NCBI RefSeq assembly: GCF_009760915.1
Contig: NZ_VIDQ01000075.1
Location: 1 to 36,334 of the forward strand
Reading direction: 5' to 3'
From: Azohydromonas aeria
GTDB lineage: Bacteria; Pseudomonadota; Gammaproteobacteria; Burkholderiales; Burkholderiaceae_C
DNA length: 36,334 nt
Shown here: positions 25,748 through 33,231 of the stretch, in pieces
Layout: each line of letters begins with the position of its first letter
Numbering within the stretch: the stretch's first letter is position 1
Translations under genes and position numbers: made by a program
Notes under the pieces: generated by a model
The model's input: the letters and a program-made list of their open reading frames with translations, nothing else
Database searches by the model: none
What the model was told of the DNA's origin: nothing

Positions 25748-26323
25748 ATGCCCGCCGCCCGCCTCCGCAGTTCCCGGCCTCGTCGCCACCCGCGTCCCGC
25801 CCCGCGCGGCCTGAGCCTCGTCGAAAGCCTGGCCGTGCTGGCGGTGCTGGCCATTGCCGCCGGCGTGGCGCTGCCCAATTTCTCGGCCCTGGCCGAGCGC
25901 CAGCAACTCCAGACCGCCGCGGCGCGCTTCGAGGACGACGTGCGCTTCGCGCAGGACAGCGCCGTGCTGCGCGCGCAGTCGGTGCGACTCAGCTTCCACG
26001 ACGACGCCGACGCGCCGCGCTGCTGGCTGGTCCACACCGGCGAGATCGCCCAGTGCCGCTGCGACGCCGCCAACGGCACCGCCGCCTGCGACGCCCCGGC
26101 GCAGCTGTTGCGCGTGCACACGCTGCCGGCCCACGCGCCGCTGCGCCTGGCCGCCAACGGCGCGTCGATGCGCTTCGGCGCCGTGCGCCGCACCACGACG
26201 CCGGCCCTGACGCTCACCCTCACCGCGCGCAGCGGCGCCAGCGTGCGCGAGGTGGTCAGCGTCATGGGCCGCGTGCGCGGCTGCTCGCCCGGCGGCGCGG
26301 TGGCGGGTTTCAAGAGCTGCTGA
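25748..26323 (+). CDS. type IV minor prepilin, FimT/GspH family
   Basis: A 191-residue pilin-like protein. The prepilin peptidase site is G21 before LSLVESLAVLAVLA, with Glu at +5 and a long hydrophobic helix, after a basic leader. The C-terminal part fits the GspH/FimT domain (FEDDVRFAQDSAVLRAQSVRLSF). It has three Cys in the CRC-DAANGTAAC region and a C-terminal Cys pair (CSP..KSC). GAGGAG precedes the ATG. It is the first of four adjacent minor pilin genes, which together would prime type IV pilus assembly. The major pilin and motor genes are elsewhere. Confidence 0.87.
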   Translation: MPAARLRSSRPRRHPRPAPRGLSLVESLAVLAVLAIAAGVALPNFSALAERQQLQTAAARFEDDVRFAQDSAVLRAQSVRLSFHDDADAPRCWLVHTGEIAQCRCDAANGTAACDAPAQLLRVHTLPAHAPLRLAANGASMRFGAVRRTTTPALTLTLTARSGASVREVVSVMGRVRGCSPGGAVAGFKSC

Positions 26324-26336
26324 CACGCTCGTGCCC

Positions 26337-27047
26337 ATGCCGACCCCGAGCCGTGCCGCCACGCCGCGCCGCCGATCGGCGGCGGGCCTGTCGCTGCTGG
26401 AGGTGCTGGTGGGCCTGGCCATCGGCCTGTTCGTGGCGGCCGGCGCCGCCACGCTGCTGGGCCAGTTCCTGGGCGAGAACCGCCGCCTGCTGCTGCAGAT
26501 GCGCGTCGAGCAGCAGGTGCACGCCGTGGCCGGCGTGGTGCTGCGCGACCTGCGCCGCGCCGGCCACTGGACGGCCTCGCACCAGGGCATCGCCCGCGAC
26601 GGCGCGCCGGGCCATCCGAATCCCAATGCCGCGATCGAGGGCGCCGACCCCGACCGCCCAAGCGACACCGTCCGCTTCAGCTTCTCGGGCGCCGGCGGCG
26701 AGGCCGGTGCCGGCGCGGACGACGAGACGGGCTTCCGGCTGTTTCGCGGCCAGGTGGACGCGGGCTTCGGCGGGCGCTGGCAGCCGCTGACCGATCCGGC
26801 CGTCGTCACCGTCACCGCCTTCGAGCTGACGCTGCGCCAGCGCGCGCTGGACCTGGAGCGCCACTGCGCCCGGCCCCGCCCGCTGGGCGCGTGCGCCGGC
26901 GCCGGCGTGTGCCCGCCGCGGCTGCTGCGGCGCAGCGTCGCCCTGCGGCTGGAGGCGCAGTCGGCGCAGGACGCGTCGATCCGGCATGCCTTCGAGAGCG
27001 CCGTGGACCTGCGCAACGACGTGGTGGAGGGCCGATGCCCGGAGTGA
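26337..27047 (+). CDS. pilW: type IV minor prepilin, PilW family
   Basis: A 236-residue pilin-like protein with cleavage after G17 (AAG-LSLLEVLVGLAIGLF), Glu at +5 and the PilW-type helix continuing into LLGQFLGENRRLLLQMRVEQQ. LRDLRRAGHW is the usual PilW motif that follows. A Cys-rich tail (HCARPRPLGACAGAGVCPP) may form a disulphide. ATG is assumed; a GTG two codons upstream is equally possible, and neither has a clear ribosome site. The end overlaps the next gene by 13 bases. Confidence 0.85.
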   Translation: MPTPSRAATPRRRSAAGLSLLEVLVGLAIGLFVAAGAATLLGQFLGENRRLLLQMRVEQQVHAVAGVVLRDLRRAGHWTASHQGIARDGAPGHPNPNAAIEGADPDRPSDTVRFSFSGAGGEAGAGADDETGFRLFRGQVDAGFGGRWQPLTDPAVVTVTAFELTLRQRALDLERHCARPRPLGACAGAGVCPPRLLRRSVALRLEAQSAQDASIRHAFESAVDLRNDVVEGRCPE

Positions 27048-28270
27048 ACCCATCGGGCCGGACCCGCCAGCGCGGCGCCGTCGCGTTGCTGAGCGTGCTG
27101 CTGCTGTGTGGCCTAGCACTGCTGGCGAGCCTGCACGCGCACCGCGCGCTGCTGGCCGAGCTGCGCGGCGCGCAGGCGCAGCAGCGCAGCGCGGTGGCGC
27201 AGGAGGCGGCCGAGTCCGGGCTGCAATGGGCGCTGGCGCAGCTCAACGCCGGGCGCGTCGATGCGCAGTGCCGGCCTTCCGCGGACGGGGACGACCCGCG
27301 CTGGCGCGATCGGCTCATCGACGGCGCTCCCTCGCGCCCGGCGCCGCGCCTGGACGACACCGGCGCCCCTAAGCGCGCCGGCTGCGCGCTGCAGTCCGAC
27401 GGCGGCTGGCGCTGCGGCTGCGGCGGCACGGGCGCGCCGGCCCTTGCCACCGAGACGCCCACCTTCGAGGTGCAGTTCGCCGCCACCCCGCGCAGCGGCC
27501 AGGTCCACCTGCTGTCGCGCGGCTGCCTGGGCTGCGGCGGCGGCGAGCTCGACGCCCGCGCCGAAGCGCGCGCGCTGCTGGCGCTGGTGCCCGCGCTCGC
27601 CGGCCTGCCCGCCGCGCCGCTCACCGTGCGCGGCGAGCTGCGGCTGCAGACGCTGGCCCTGGACCTGTCCACCCGCGAGCGCGATGCGCAGGGGCTGCTG
27701 CTGCATGCCGGCGGCGCCGTGACGCCGGCCGCGCCGGCGCCGGGCGCGGCGTCGGGCCCGGGCAGCGGCAGTGCCGCGACGGTGTCCGAGCGCGACCCCG
27801 CCCTGGCGCTGCCACCGGGCCGCTTCCTGCACCGCTGGCTGGGCCTGGAGCCGGCGGACTTCGCCCGCGCCCCGGGCGTGCGGAGGCTGCAATGCGGCGC
27901 CGGGGATTGCGCCGAGGCGCTGCGCGCGGCCGTCACCCGCGGCGCGCAGGCACTGTGGATCGAGGGCGACCTGGCGCTGCCCACCGGCGCGGTGCTGGGC
28001 AGCGCCGACGCGCCCGTGCTGCTGGCCGTGCAGGGCCGCGCGGCGCTGGGCCCGGGCGTGGCGCTGCACGGCCTGCTGGCGGCGGGCGCGCTGCGCTGGG
28101 ACGCGCGCCCGGGCGGGGATTTCATCCGCGGCGCGGTGCTCGTCAACGGCGACTGCTGCGAGGGCAGCGGCGCGCCGGCCATCGAGCGCGACGCCGCGCT
28201 GCTGCGCCGCCTGGCGCGCCAGGCCGGGCGCTACGTGGCGGTGCCGGGCAGCTGGAGGGATTTCAATTGA
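27035..28270 (+). CDS. large PilX-like minor pilin
   Basis: A 411-residue protein whose N-terminus has the PilX pattern: RQRGAVALLSVLLLCGLALLA, cleavage after Gly, no Glu at +5, then HRALLAELRGAQAQQRSAVAQEAAESGLQWALAQLN. Typical PilX proteins are about 150-200 residues; this one carries a large extra region. That region includes a Cys-rich patch (CALQSDGGWRCGCGG and GCLGCGGG) and a C-terminal segment of short Ala/Gly/Val strands that reads like a beta-solenoid (ALWIEGDLALPTGAVLGSA, then LLAVQGRAALGPGVALHG). GGAGG precedes the ATG. It is coupled to pilV by a TTGA overlap. The N-terminal role is likely, the rest unknown. Confidence 0.8.
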   Translation: MPGVNPSGRTRQRGAVALLSVLLLCGLALLASLHAHRALLAELRGAQAQQRSAVAQEAAESGLQWALAQLNAGRVDAQCRPSADGDDPRWRDRLIDGAPSRPAPRLDDTGAPKRAGCALQSDGGWRCGCGGTGAPALATETPTFEVQFAATPRSGQVHLLSRGCLGCGGGELDARAEARALLALVPALAGLPAAPLTVRGELRLQTLALDLSTRERDAQGLLLHAGGAVTPAAPAPGAASGPGSGSAATVSERDPALALPPGRFLHRWLGLEPADFARAPGVRRLQCGAGDCAEALRAAVTRGAQALWIEGDLALPTGAVLGSADAPVLLAVQGRAALGPGVALHGLLAAGALRWDARPGGDFIRGAVLVNGDCCEGSGAPAIERDAALLRRLARQAGRYVAVPGSWRDFN

Positions 28271-28713
28271 GCGGGCAAACCCAGACCTGGGCGGGCCGGC
28301 GGCAGCGCGGCGTCACCCTGCTCGAAGCGCTGATCGCCGGCGTCGTCATGGGCGCCGGGCTGCTGGCGCTGCTGCAGGCGCACCTGTCGCTGCACGGCCA
28401 GGCCGAGGCCGGCCGGCTGCGCGCGCAGGCCGCGCAGGTCGCGCAGCGCGAGCTGGAGCGGCTGCGCGCCGGCATGGACCCGCTGCAGGACGCCGACGGC
28501 AGCGACGGCGTCTTCACCTTGCAGCGCCGCGTCGCCGACACCAACGCCGGCCCGGGGCTGCGCGCGGTGCGGGTGCGCGTCGCCTGGACCGCGCGCACGG
28601 GCGAGGACGCCGCCGTGGCGCTGTCCGCGCTGGTGGCGGTGCCGGACCCGGCATTCGCCGGCGCCCTCACCCTGGCCGAGCCCGCGACCGCACCGCGCCC
28701 GGCCACGCGCTGA
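28267..28713 (+). CDS. pilV: type IV minor prepilin, PilV family
   Basis: A 148-residue pilin-like protein. Cleavage follows G15 (RRQRG-VTLLEALIAGVVMGAG), with Glu at +5, then LLALLQAHLSLHGQAEAGRLRAQAAQVAQRELERLR, a typical PilV continuation. The start is TTG overlapping the pilX stop (TTGA), with GGAGG eight bases upstream. It ends the minor pilin group; no pilY1 or pilE gene follows. Confidence 0.82.
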   Translation: MSGQTQTWAGRRQRGVTLLEALIAGVVMGAGLLALLQAHLSLHGQAEAGRLRAQAAQVAQRELERLRAGMDPLQDADGSDGVFTLQRRVADTNAGPGLRAVRVRVAWTARTGEDAAVALSALVAVPDPAFAGALTLAEPATAPRPATR

Positions 28714-28778
28714 GCCGCCCGCGCCCGATGGCCCTGGTGCCGGCAGCAAGTGCGCCGGCACTGGGCACAATCCCGCAA

Positions 28779-29900
28779 ATGAGCATTGCTACGGATTTCT
28801 CCGCTTTCGACGAGCTCGCCATGGCGCAGGCGCTGCGTTTGGCGCACGAGGCCATCGGGCTATCGGACCCCAACCCGCGCGTGGGCTGCGTCATTGCCGG
28901 CGAGGGCTGGCAGGCGCAGGGTTTCACTCAACCTGCCGGCGAGGCCCATGCCGAGGTCATGGCGCTGCGCGCCGCGCAGGAGGCGGGCCACGACCCGCGT
29001 GGCGCCACCGCCTACGTCACGCTGGAACCCTGCGCGCACCATGGCCGCACGCCGCCCTGCTGCGACGCGCTGGTGGAAGCGGGCCTGGCGCGCGTGGTGG
29101 TGGCCGTGGGCGACCCGAACCCGCTGGTGGCCGGGCAAGGCCTCTCGCGGCTGCGTGCCGCGGGCATCCGCGTCGAGGTGGGCCTGATGGCCGATCAGGC
29201 GCGGGAGCTGAACATCGGCTTCTTCTCGCGCCAGATCCGGCAGCGCCCGTGGGTGCGCATGAAGATCGCCGCGTCGCTGGACGGGCGCACGGCGCTGGCC
29301 AACGGCGTAAGCCAGTGGATCACCGGCGAGGCCGCGCGCGCCGACGGCCATGCCTGGCGCAAGCGCGCCGGCGCCGTGCTCACCGGCATCGGCACGCTGC
29401 TGGAGGACGACCCGCGCCTGGACGTGCGGCTGGTACCCACCGCGCGGCAGCCGCTGCGCGTGCTGATCGACTCCCGGCTGGAGGCGCCAGTGGAAGCGAA
29501 GCTGCTGGCGCCGCCGGGCCAGGTGCTGATCTACGCCGCCGTGCCCAACGAGGAGCGCGAGGCCGCGCTGCGCGGCGCGGGCGCCGAGGTGGCGTTCTTC
29601 TCGGACCGGCGCGGCAAGGTGGAGCTGGCGGACATGCTGGCCGACCTGGGCGCGCGCGGCATCAACGAGCTGCACGTCGAGGCCGGGAACAAGCTCAACG
29701 GCTCGCTGCTCAAGGCGGGCCTGGTGGACGAGCTGCTGGTGTACCTGGCGCCGAAGCTTTTGGGCGTGGGCCGCGAGATGGCGGCCTTCGGGCCGCTGCT
29801 GACGCTGGCCGACGCGATGGAGCTGGAGTTCCGCGACATCGAGCCCGTGGGCCGCGACCTGCGCATCCTGGCGCGAGCGCCCGGGCGCGGCGAGTTCTGA
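28779..29900 (+). CDS. ribD: bifunctional riboflavin deaminase/reductase RibD
   Basis: A 373-residue enzyme of riboflavin synthesis. The N-terminal cytidine-deaminase-like domain has the zinc ligands in GEAHAEVMAL and EPCAHHGRTPPC. The C-terminal NADPH-dependent reductase domain starts at RPWVRMKIAASLDGRTAL and contains INELHVEAGNKLNGSLL. It converts the pyrimidine product of GTP cyclohydrolase II in two steps. CACAAT eight bases before the ATG suggests a leaderless transcript. It begins the rib group; 49 bases separate it from ribE. Confidence 0.96.
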   Translation: MSIATDFSAFDELAMAQALRLAHEAIGLSDPNPRVGCVIAGEGWQAQGFTQPAGEAHAEVMALRAAQEAGHDPRGATAYVTLEPCAHHGRTPPCCDALVEAGLARVVVAVGDPNPLVAGQGLSRLRAAGIRVEVGLMADQARELNIGFFSRQIRQRPWVRMKIAASLDGRTALANGVSQWITGEAARADGHAWRKRAGAVLTGIGTLLEDDPRLDVRLVPTARQPLRVLIDSRLEAPVEAKLLAPPGQVLIYAAVPNEEREAALRGAGAEVAFFSDRRGKVELADMLADLGARGINELHVEAGNKLNGSLLKAGLVDELLVYLAPKLLGVGREMAAFGPLLTLADAMELEFRDIEPVGRDLRILARAPGRGEF

Positions 29901-29949
29901 CTTCCTTCCGACCCTTTTTCCCGACCCCTTTCACGAGACGAGACACCCC

Positions 29950-30579
29950 ATGTTCACCGGCATCATCAGCGGCGTCGGCCGCATCACCGAGGTGGCGTCC
30001 CTGGGCGCCGACGGCAGCCACGGCAAGCGGCTGCGCATCGAGCCGCCCGCGGGATACCTGGACGACGTGCAGCTGGGCGACTCGATCGCCCTGAACGGCG
30101 CGTGCATGACCGTGACGAGCTTCGACGCCGCGGCGCCCGCCTTCACCATCGACATCTCGGCCGAGAGCCTGCGCCTGACGGCCGGGCTGGACCGGCCCGG
30201 GCGCGTCAACCTGGAGAAGGCACTGCGCGCCAACGACCGCCTGGGCGGCCACCTGGTCAGCGGCCACGTGGACGGGCTCGGCGAGGTGACGCACTTCGCG
30301 CCGGTGGGCGAGTCATGGGAGCTGCGCATCCGCGCCCCGAAGGAGCTTGGGCGCTTCCTGGCCTACAAGGGCTCCATCGTCGTCAACGGCGTGAGCCTGA
30401 CGGTCAACCGCGTGGCGGACAGTGACACCGGCTGCGAGTTCAGCATCAACCTGATTCCGCACACGATCCAGGAAACCACGCTGGGCGATTTGCAGGCGGG
30501 GTCGCGCGTCAATCTGGAGATCGACTTGATTGCGCGGTATGTGGAGAGGATGTTGACGGCGGGGAAATCGATCGGCTGA
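29950..30579 (+). CDS. ribE: riboflavin synthase alpha subunit
   Basis: A 209-residue riboflavin synthase, also called RibC, catalysing the last step by dismutation of lumazine. Two repeated barrel halves are evident: MFTGIISGVGRITEV with LNGACMTVTSFD in the first, and GGHLVSGHVDGLGEV with VNGVSLTVNRVAD in the second. A C-terminal helix gives the trimer. A DUF4258-like gene begins six bases downstream, inside the rib operon. Confidence 0.96.
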   Translation: MFTGIISGVGRITEVASLGADGSHGKRLRIEPPAGYLDDVQLGDSIALNGACMTVTSFDAAAPAFTIDISAESLRLTAGLDRPGRVNLEKALRANDRLGGHLVSGHVDGLGEVTHFAPVGESWELRIRAPKELGRFLAYKGSIVVNGVSLTVNRVADSDTGCEFSINLIPHTIQETTLGDLQAGSRVNLEIDLIARYVERMLTAGKSIG

Positions 30580-30585
30580 ACGCTC

Positions 30586-30840
30586 ATGTTCAGCGTTCGC
30601 TTCAACCGGCCGGTCATCATCACGCGTCATGCGCAGCAGCGAATGCAGGAGCGAGAAATTTCGCTTGAGCTGCTGCTCCAAGTGATCGACACCGGCCACG
30701 TTCGCTACAGCGACGAAGTGAGGTTGTGGACTTGACTGGACATACCGGGGCGCCATGACAACCTGTTGTGCGCGGCCCTGGTCCTGGAAGACGCCGTGGT
30801 AGTCAAGACCGTGATGCACTACTGGGAGGTCATGCCATGA
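30586..30840 (+). pseudogene. DUF4258-type protein with internal stop
   Basis: One continuous frame of 84 codons except for a TGA at 30733-30735. The first part reads MFSVRFNRPVIITRHAQQRM then QEREISLELLLQVIDTGHVR; the rest after the stop reads LDIPGRHDNLLCAALVLED and VVVKTVMHYWEVMP. This is the pattern of small RelE-like DUF4258 proteins (RHAxxRMxER near the start, VVKTV near the end). A TGG (Trp) in place of TGA would restore it, so a nonsense mutation is the simplest reading. It overlaps the DUF2283 gene by ATGA. Confidence 0.75.
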
Positions 30841-31034
30841 AGGTCACGTACTTCGAAGAGGACGACACGCTGGTGATCCGGCTCTCGGACAAGCCCATCG
30901 CGCGCGAGGTATCGCAGGACTGGCGCACGCATGTCAGCTACGCGGCTGACGGGACGGTGGTTGAAACAGTAATCCTGGAGGCGCGCGAGTGCGGCGCGTG
31001 GCCGCTGCAGTTGGAACAGCGCAAGGCGGCTTGA
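30837..31034 (+). CDS. DUF2283 family protein (possible antitoxin)
   Basis: A 65-residue protein starting MKVTYFEEDDTLVIRLSDKP, the typical opening of DUF2283, with short beta strands and an acidic character. Such genes frequently follow DUF4258 genes; the pair resembles a toxin/antitoxin module, though function is mostly unproven. The ATG overlaps the stop of the broken partner. It survives intact although the partner is interrupted, as expected if the antitoxin-like member alone is harmless. Confidence 0.8.
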   Translation: MKVTYFEEDDTLVIRLSDKPIAREVSQDWRTHVSYAADGTVVETVILEARECGAWPLQLEQRKAA

Positions 31035-31106
31035 ATCGGACCATGGCGAAACGCGCCTTGGCCTCATCGCAAGGGCTTGCATAGGGCCCAACCCGGGGGC
31101 CCCGCC

Positions 31107-31112
31107 TACAAT
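31107..31112 (+). promoter_or_regulatory. -10 element immediately before ribB
   Basis: TACAAT six bases before the ATG in CCTACAATCGCGGGATG, which would give a leaderless mRNA. The preceding gap of about 80 bases shows no FMN riboswitch. Confidence 0.55.
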
Positions 31113-31118
31113 CGCGGG

Positions 31119-32234
31119 ATGCCCATTTCCCCCGTTCCCGAGCTGGTCGCCGAGCTGGCGGCCGGCCGCATGGTCATCCTCGTCGATGAGGAGGACCGCG
31201 AAAACGAAGGCGACCTCGTCATCGCCGCGGACCACGTCACGCCCGAAGCCGTCAACTTCATGGCCAAGCACGCGCGCGGGCTGATCTGCCTGACGCTCAC
31301 GCGCGAGCGCTGCGAAGCCCTCCAGCTGCCGCCCATGGCCACGCGCAACGGCACGCCCCACGGCACCGCCTTCACCGTCTCCATCGAGGCCGCCACCGGC
31401 GTGACCACCGGCATCTCCGCCGCCGACCGCGCCCGCACCGTGCAGGCCGCCGTCGCGCGCGACGCGGTGCCCTCCGACCTGGTGCAGCCCGGCCACATCT
31501 TCCCGCTGCAGGCCCAGGACGGCGGCGTGCTCATGCGCGCCGGCCACACCGAGGCCGGCTGCGACCTCGCCGCCATGGCCGGCTGCTCGCCGGCGGCCGT
31601 GATCTGCGAGGTCATGAACGACGACGGCACCATGGCCCGGCTGCCCGACCTGGAGATCTTCGCCAGGGAGCACGGCCTCAAGATCGGCACCATCGCCGAC
31701 CTGATCCAGTTCCGCAGCCACAACGAGACGCTGATCGAGCGCCTGGGCCGCCGCGAGCTGCAGACCGCCCAGGGCCGCTTCGACTGCCACGCCTACCGCG
31801 ACCGCAACGGCGGGCTGCACCTGGCGCTGGCCAAGGGCCAGTGGAAGCCCGACGACGAGGTGCTGGTGCGCGTGCACGAGCCGCTGTCGGTGCTGGACCT
31901 GCTCGACGTGGGCCCGAACCACCATTCCTGGCCGCTGCCCGCGGCGCTGGCGCGGCTGCAGGCGTCCAACGCCGGCGTGGCCGTGCTGCTCAATTGCGGC
32001 GAGGACGCCGCGGCCCTGCTGCCGGGGCTGCTGCCGCCGTCGGGCGCCGCCGCCGCGCCGCGCGCCGGCCAGATCGACCTGCGCACCTACGGCGTGGGCG
32101 CGCAGATCCTGCGCCACCTGGGCATCCGGCGCATGAAGGTGCTGGGCAACCCCCGGCGCATGCCCAGCATGACCGGCTACGGGCTGGAAGTGACCGGCTT
32201 CGAGGCCGCGCCCCACGACAAGGACGCTCAATAA
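31119..32234 (+). CDS. ribB: 3,4-dihydroxy-2-butanone 4-phosphate synthase with decayed RibA domain
   Basis: A 371-residue RibBA-type protein. The N-terminal DHBP synthase is complete (DEEDRENEGDLVIAADHVTP, THGTAF-like TPHGTAFTVSIEA, RAGHTEAGCDLA). The C-terminal half aligns with GTP cyclohydrolase II, but the zinc cysteines and the RQEGRG active-site segment are missing: RVHEPLSVLDLLDVGPNHHS stands where the Cys motif should be. The final DLRTYGVGAQILRHLG block is recognisable. It should therefore make only the four-carbon unit; a separate RibA is expected elsewhere. One base separates it from ribH. Confidence 0.93.
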   Translation: MPISPVPELVAELAAGRMVILVDEEDRENEGDLVIAADHVTPEAVNFMAKHARGLICLTLTRERCEALQLPPMATRNGTPHGTAFTVSIEAATGVTTGISAADRARTVQAAVARDAVPSDLVQPGHIFPLQAQDGGVLMRAGHTEAGCDLAAMAGCSPAAVICEVMNDDGTMARLPDLEIFAREHGLKIGTIADLIQFRSHNETLIERLGRRELQTAQGRFDCHAYRDRNGGLHLALAKGQWKPDDEVLVRVHEPLSVLDLLDVGPNHHSWPLPAALARLQASNAGVAVLLNCGEDAAALLPGLLPPSGAAAAPRAGQIDLRTYGVGAQILRHLGIRRMKVLGNPRRMPSMTGYGLEVTGFEAAPHDKDAQ

Positions 32235-32235
32235 C

Positions 32236-32703
32236 ATGCTCGACGCGGATCAAGGCCAGCCCCTGGGGCTGGACGGCAAGGGTTTGACCATCGGCATCGT
32301 GCGCGCGCGCTTCAACGACGCCATCACGGCCACGCTGGAGAAGGCCTGCCTGGACGAGCTGCGCGCCCTGGGCGTGGACGAGGACGACATCCGCCTCGTC
32401 ACCGTGCCCGGCGCGCTGGAGGTGCCGCTGGCGCTCAAGGCCATGGCCGCCGGCGACGACCACTTCGACGCCCTGGTGGCGCTGGGCTGCATCATCCGCG
32501 GCGAGACCTACCACTTCGAGCTGGTGGCCAACGAGAGCGGCGCGGGCGTGACCCGCGTCGGCCTGGACCACCAGATCCCCATTGCCAACGCCATCCTCAC
32601 GGTCGAGAACGAGGATCAGGCCTGGGTTCGCGCCGAACCCAAGGGCCGCGACGCCGCCCGCGTGGCGGTGGAGATGGCCAACCTGCTGGACGAGTTGTCG
32701 TGA
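32236..32703 (+). CDS. ribH: 6,7-dimethyl-8-ribityllumazine synthase
   Basis: A 155-residue lumazine synthase, the enzyme that joins the RibB and RibD-branch products. It has IGIVRARFND at the start, VPGALEVPLALKAM, and ALGCIIRGETYHFELVANES with the catalytic-type His. The end VLTVENEDQAWVRA is slightly unusual at the common T-x-NxEQA motif. It is coupled to nusB (GTGA overlap). The mature protein forms large capsids. Confidence 0.96.
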   Translation: MLDADQGQPLGLDGKGLTIGIVRARFNDAITATLEKACLDELRALGVDEDDIRLVTVPGALEVPLALKAMAAGDDHFDALVALGCIIRGETYHFELVANESGAGVTRVGLDHQIPIANAILTVENEDQAWVRAEPKGRDAARVAVEMANLLDELS

Positions 32704-33185
32704 ATTCCCCCCAAACCCCGAAAAAAGCCCCGCCGCCCAAGTCGGCCCGCCGCCGCTCGCGCGAGTACGCGCTGCAGGGCCTCTATGAATGGCTCATCGG
32801 CGGCGCCGACGCCGGCGCCATCGAGGCGCACGTGCGCGAGCAGAACGAGGGCGAGTTCGACAAGTGCGACCGCGCCCACTTCGACGCGCTGCTGCACGGC
32901 GGCATCAGCGAGGCCGCCGCGCTCGACCAGGTGCTGGCCGCGCACGTGGACCGCAAGACCACCGAGCTCTCCCCCGTCGAGCATGCCGTGCTGATGATCG
33001 GCGCCTACGAGCTGCGGCACTGCCTGGACGTGCCCTACAAGGTCGCCATCAACGAGGCCGTCGAGCTGGCCAAGAGCTTCGGCGGCACCGACGGGCACCG
33101 CTACGTCAACGGCGTGCTCGACAAGGCCGCGGCCGACCTGCGGCCGCAGGAAGTGGCCGCCGCGCGGGCGCGCAGCGGGCGCTGA
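32700..33185 (+). CDS. nusB: transcription antitermination factor NusB
   Basis: A 161-residue RNA-binding helical protein that acts with NusE at boxA in rRNA antitermination. It has a basic N-terminal extension, then SARRRSREYALQGLYEWL, ELSPVEHAVLMIGAYELRH and the conserved PYKVAINEAVELAKSFGGTDGHRYVNGVLDK. It starts with GTG overlapping the ribH stop. The ribH-nusB order is widely conserved. Confidence 0.96.
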   Translation: MNSPQTPKKAPPPKSARRRSREYALQGLYEWLIGGADAGAIEAHVREQNEGEFDKCDRAHFDALLHGGISEAAALDQVLAAHVDRKTTELSPVEHAVLMIGAYELRHCLDVPYKVAINEAVELAKSFGGTDGHRYVNGVLDKAAADLRPQEVAAARARSGR

Positions 33186-33231
33186 AGCTGCGCCAACGCC
33201 CCTCGCCCTCTCCCCCGTTTCCCCGGTGACG

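Noticed and set aside
30733..30735. TGA in the DUF4258 gene as selenocysteine or programmed readthrough
   Set aside because: No stem-loop is evident right after it, and the family has an ordinary residue there. A nonsense change or error is simpler.
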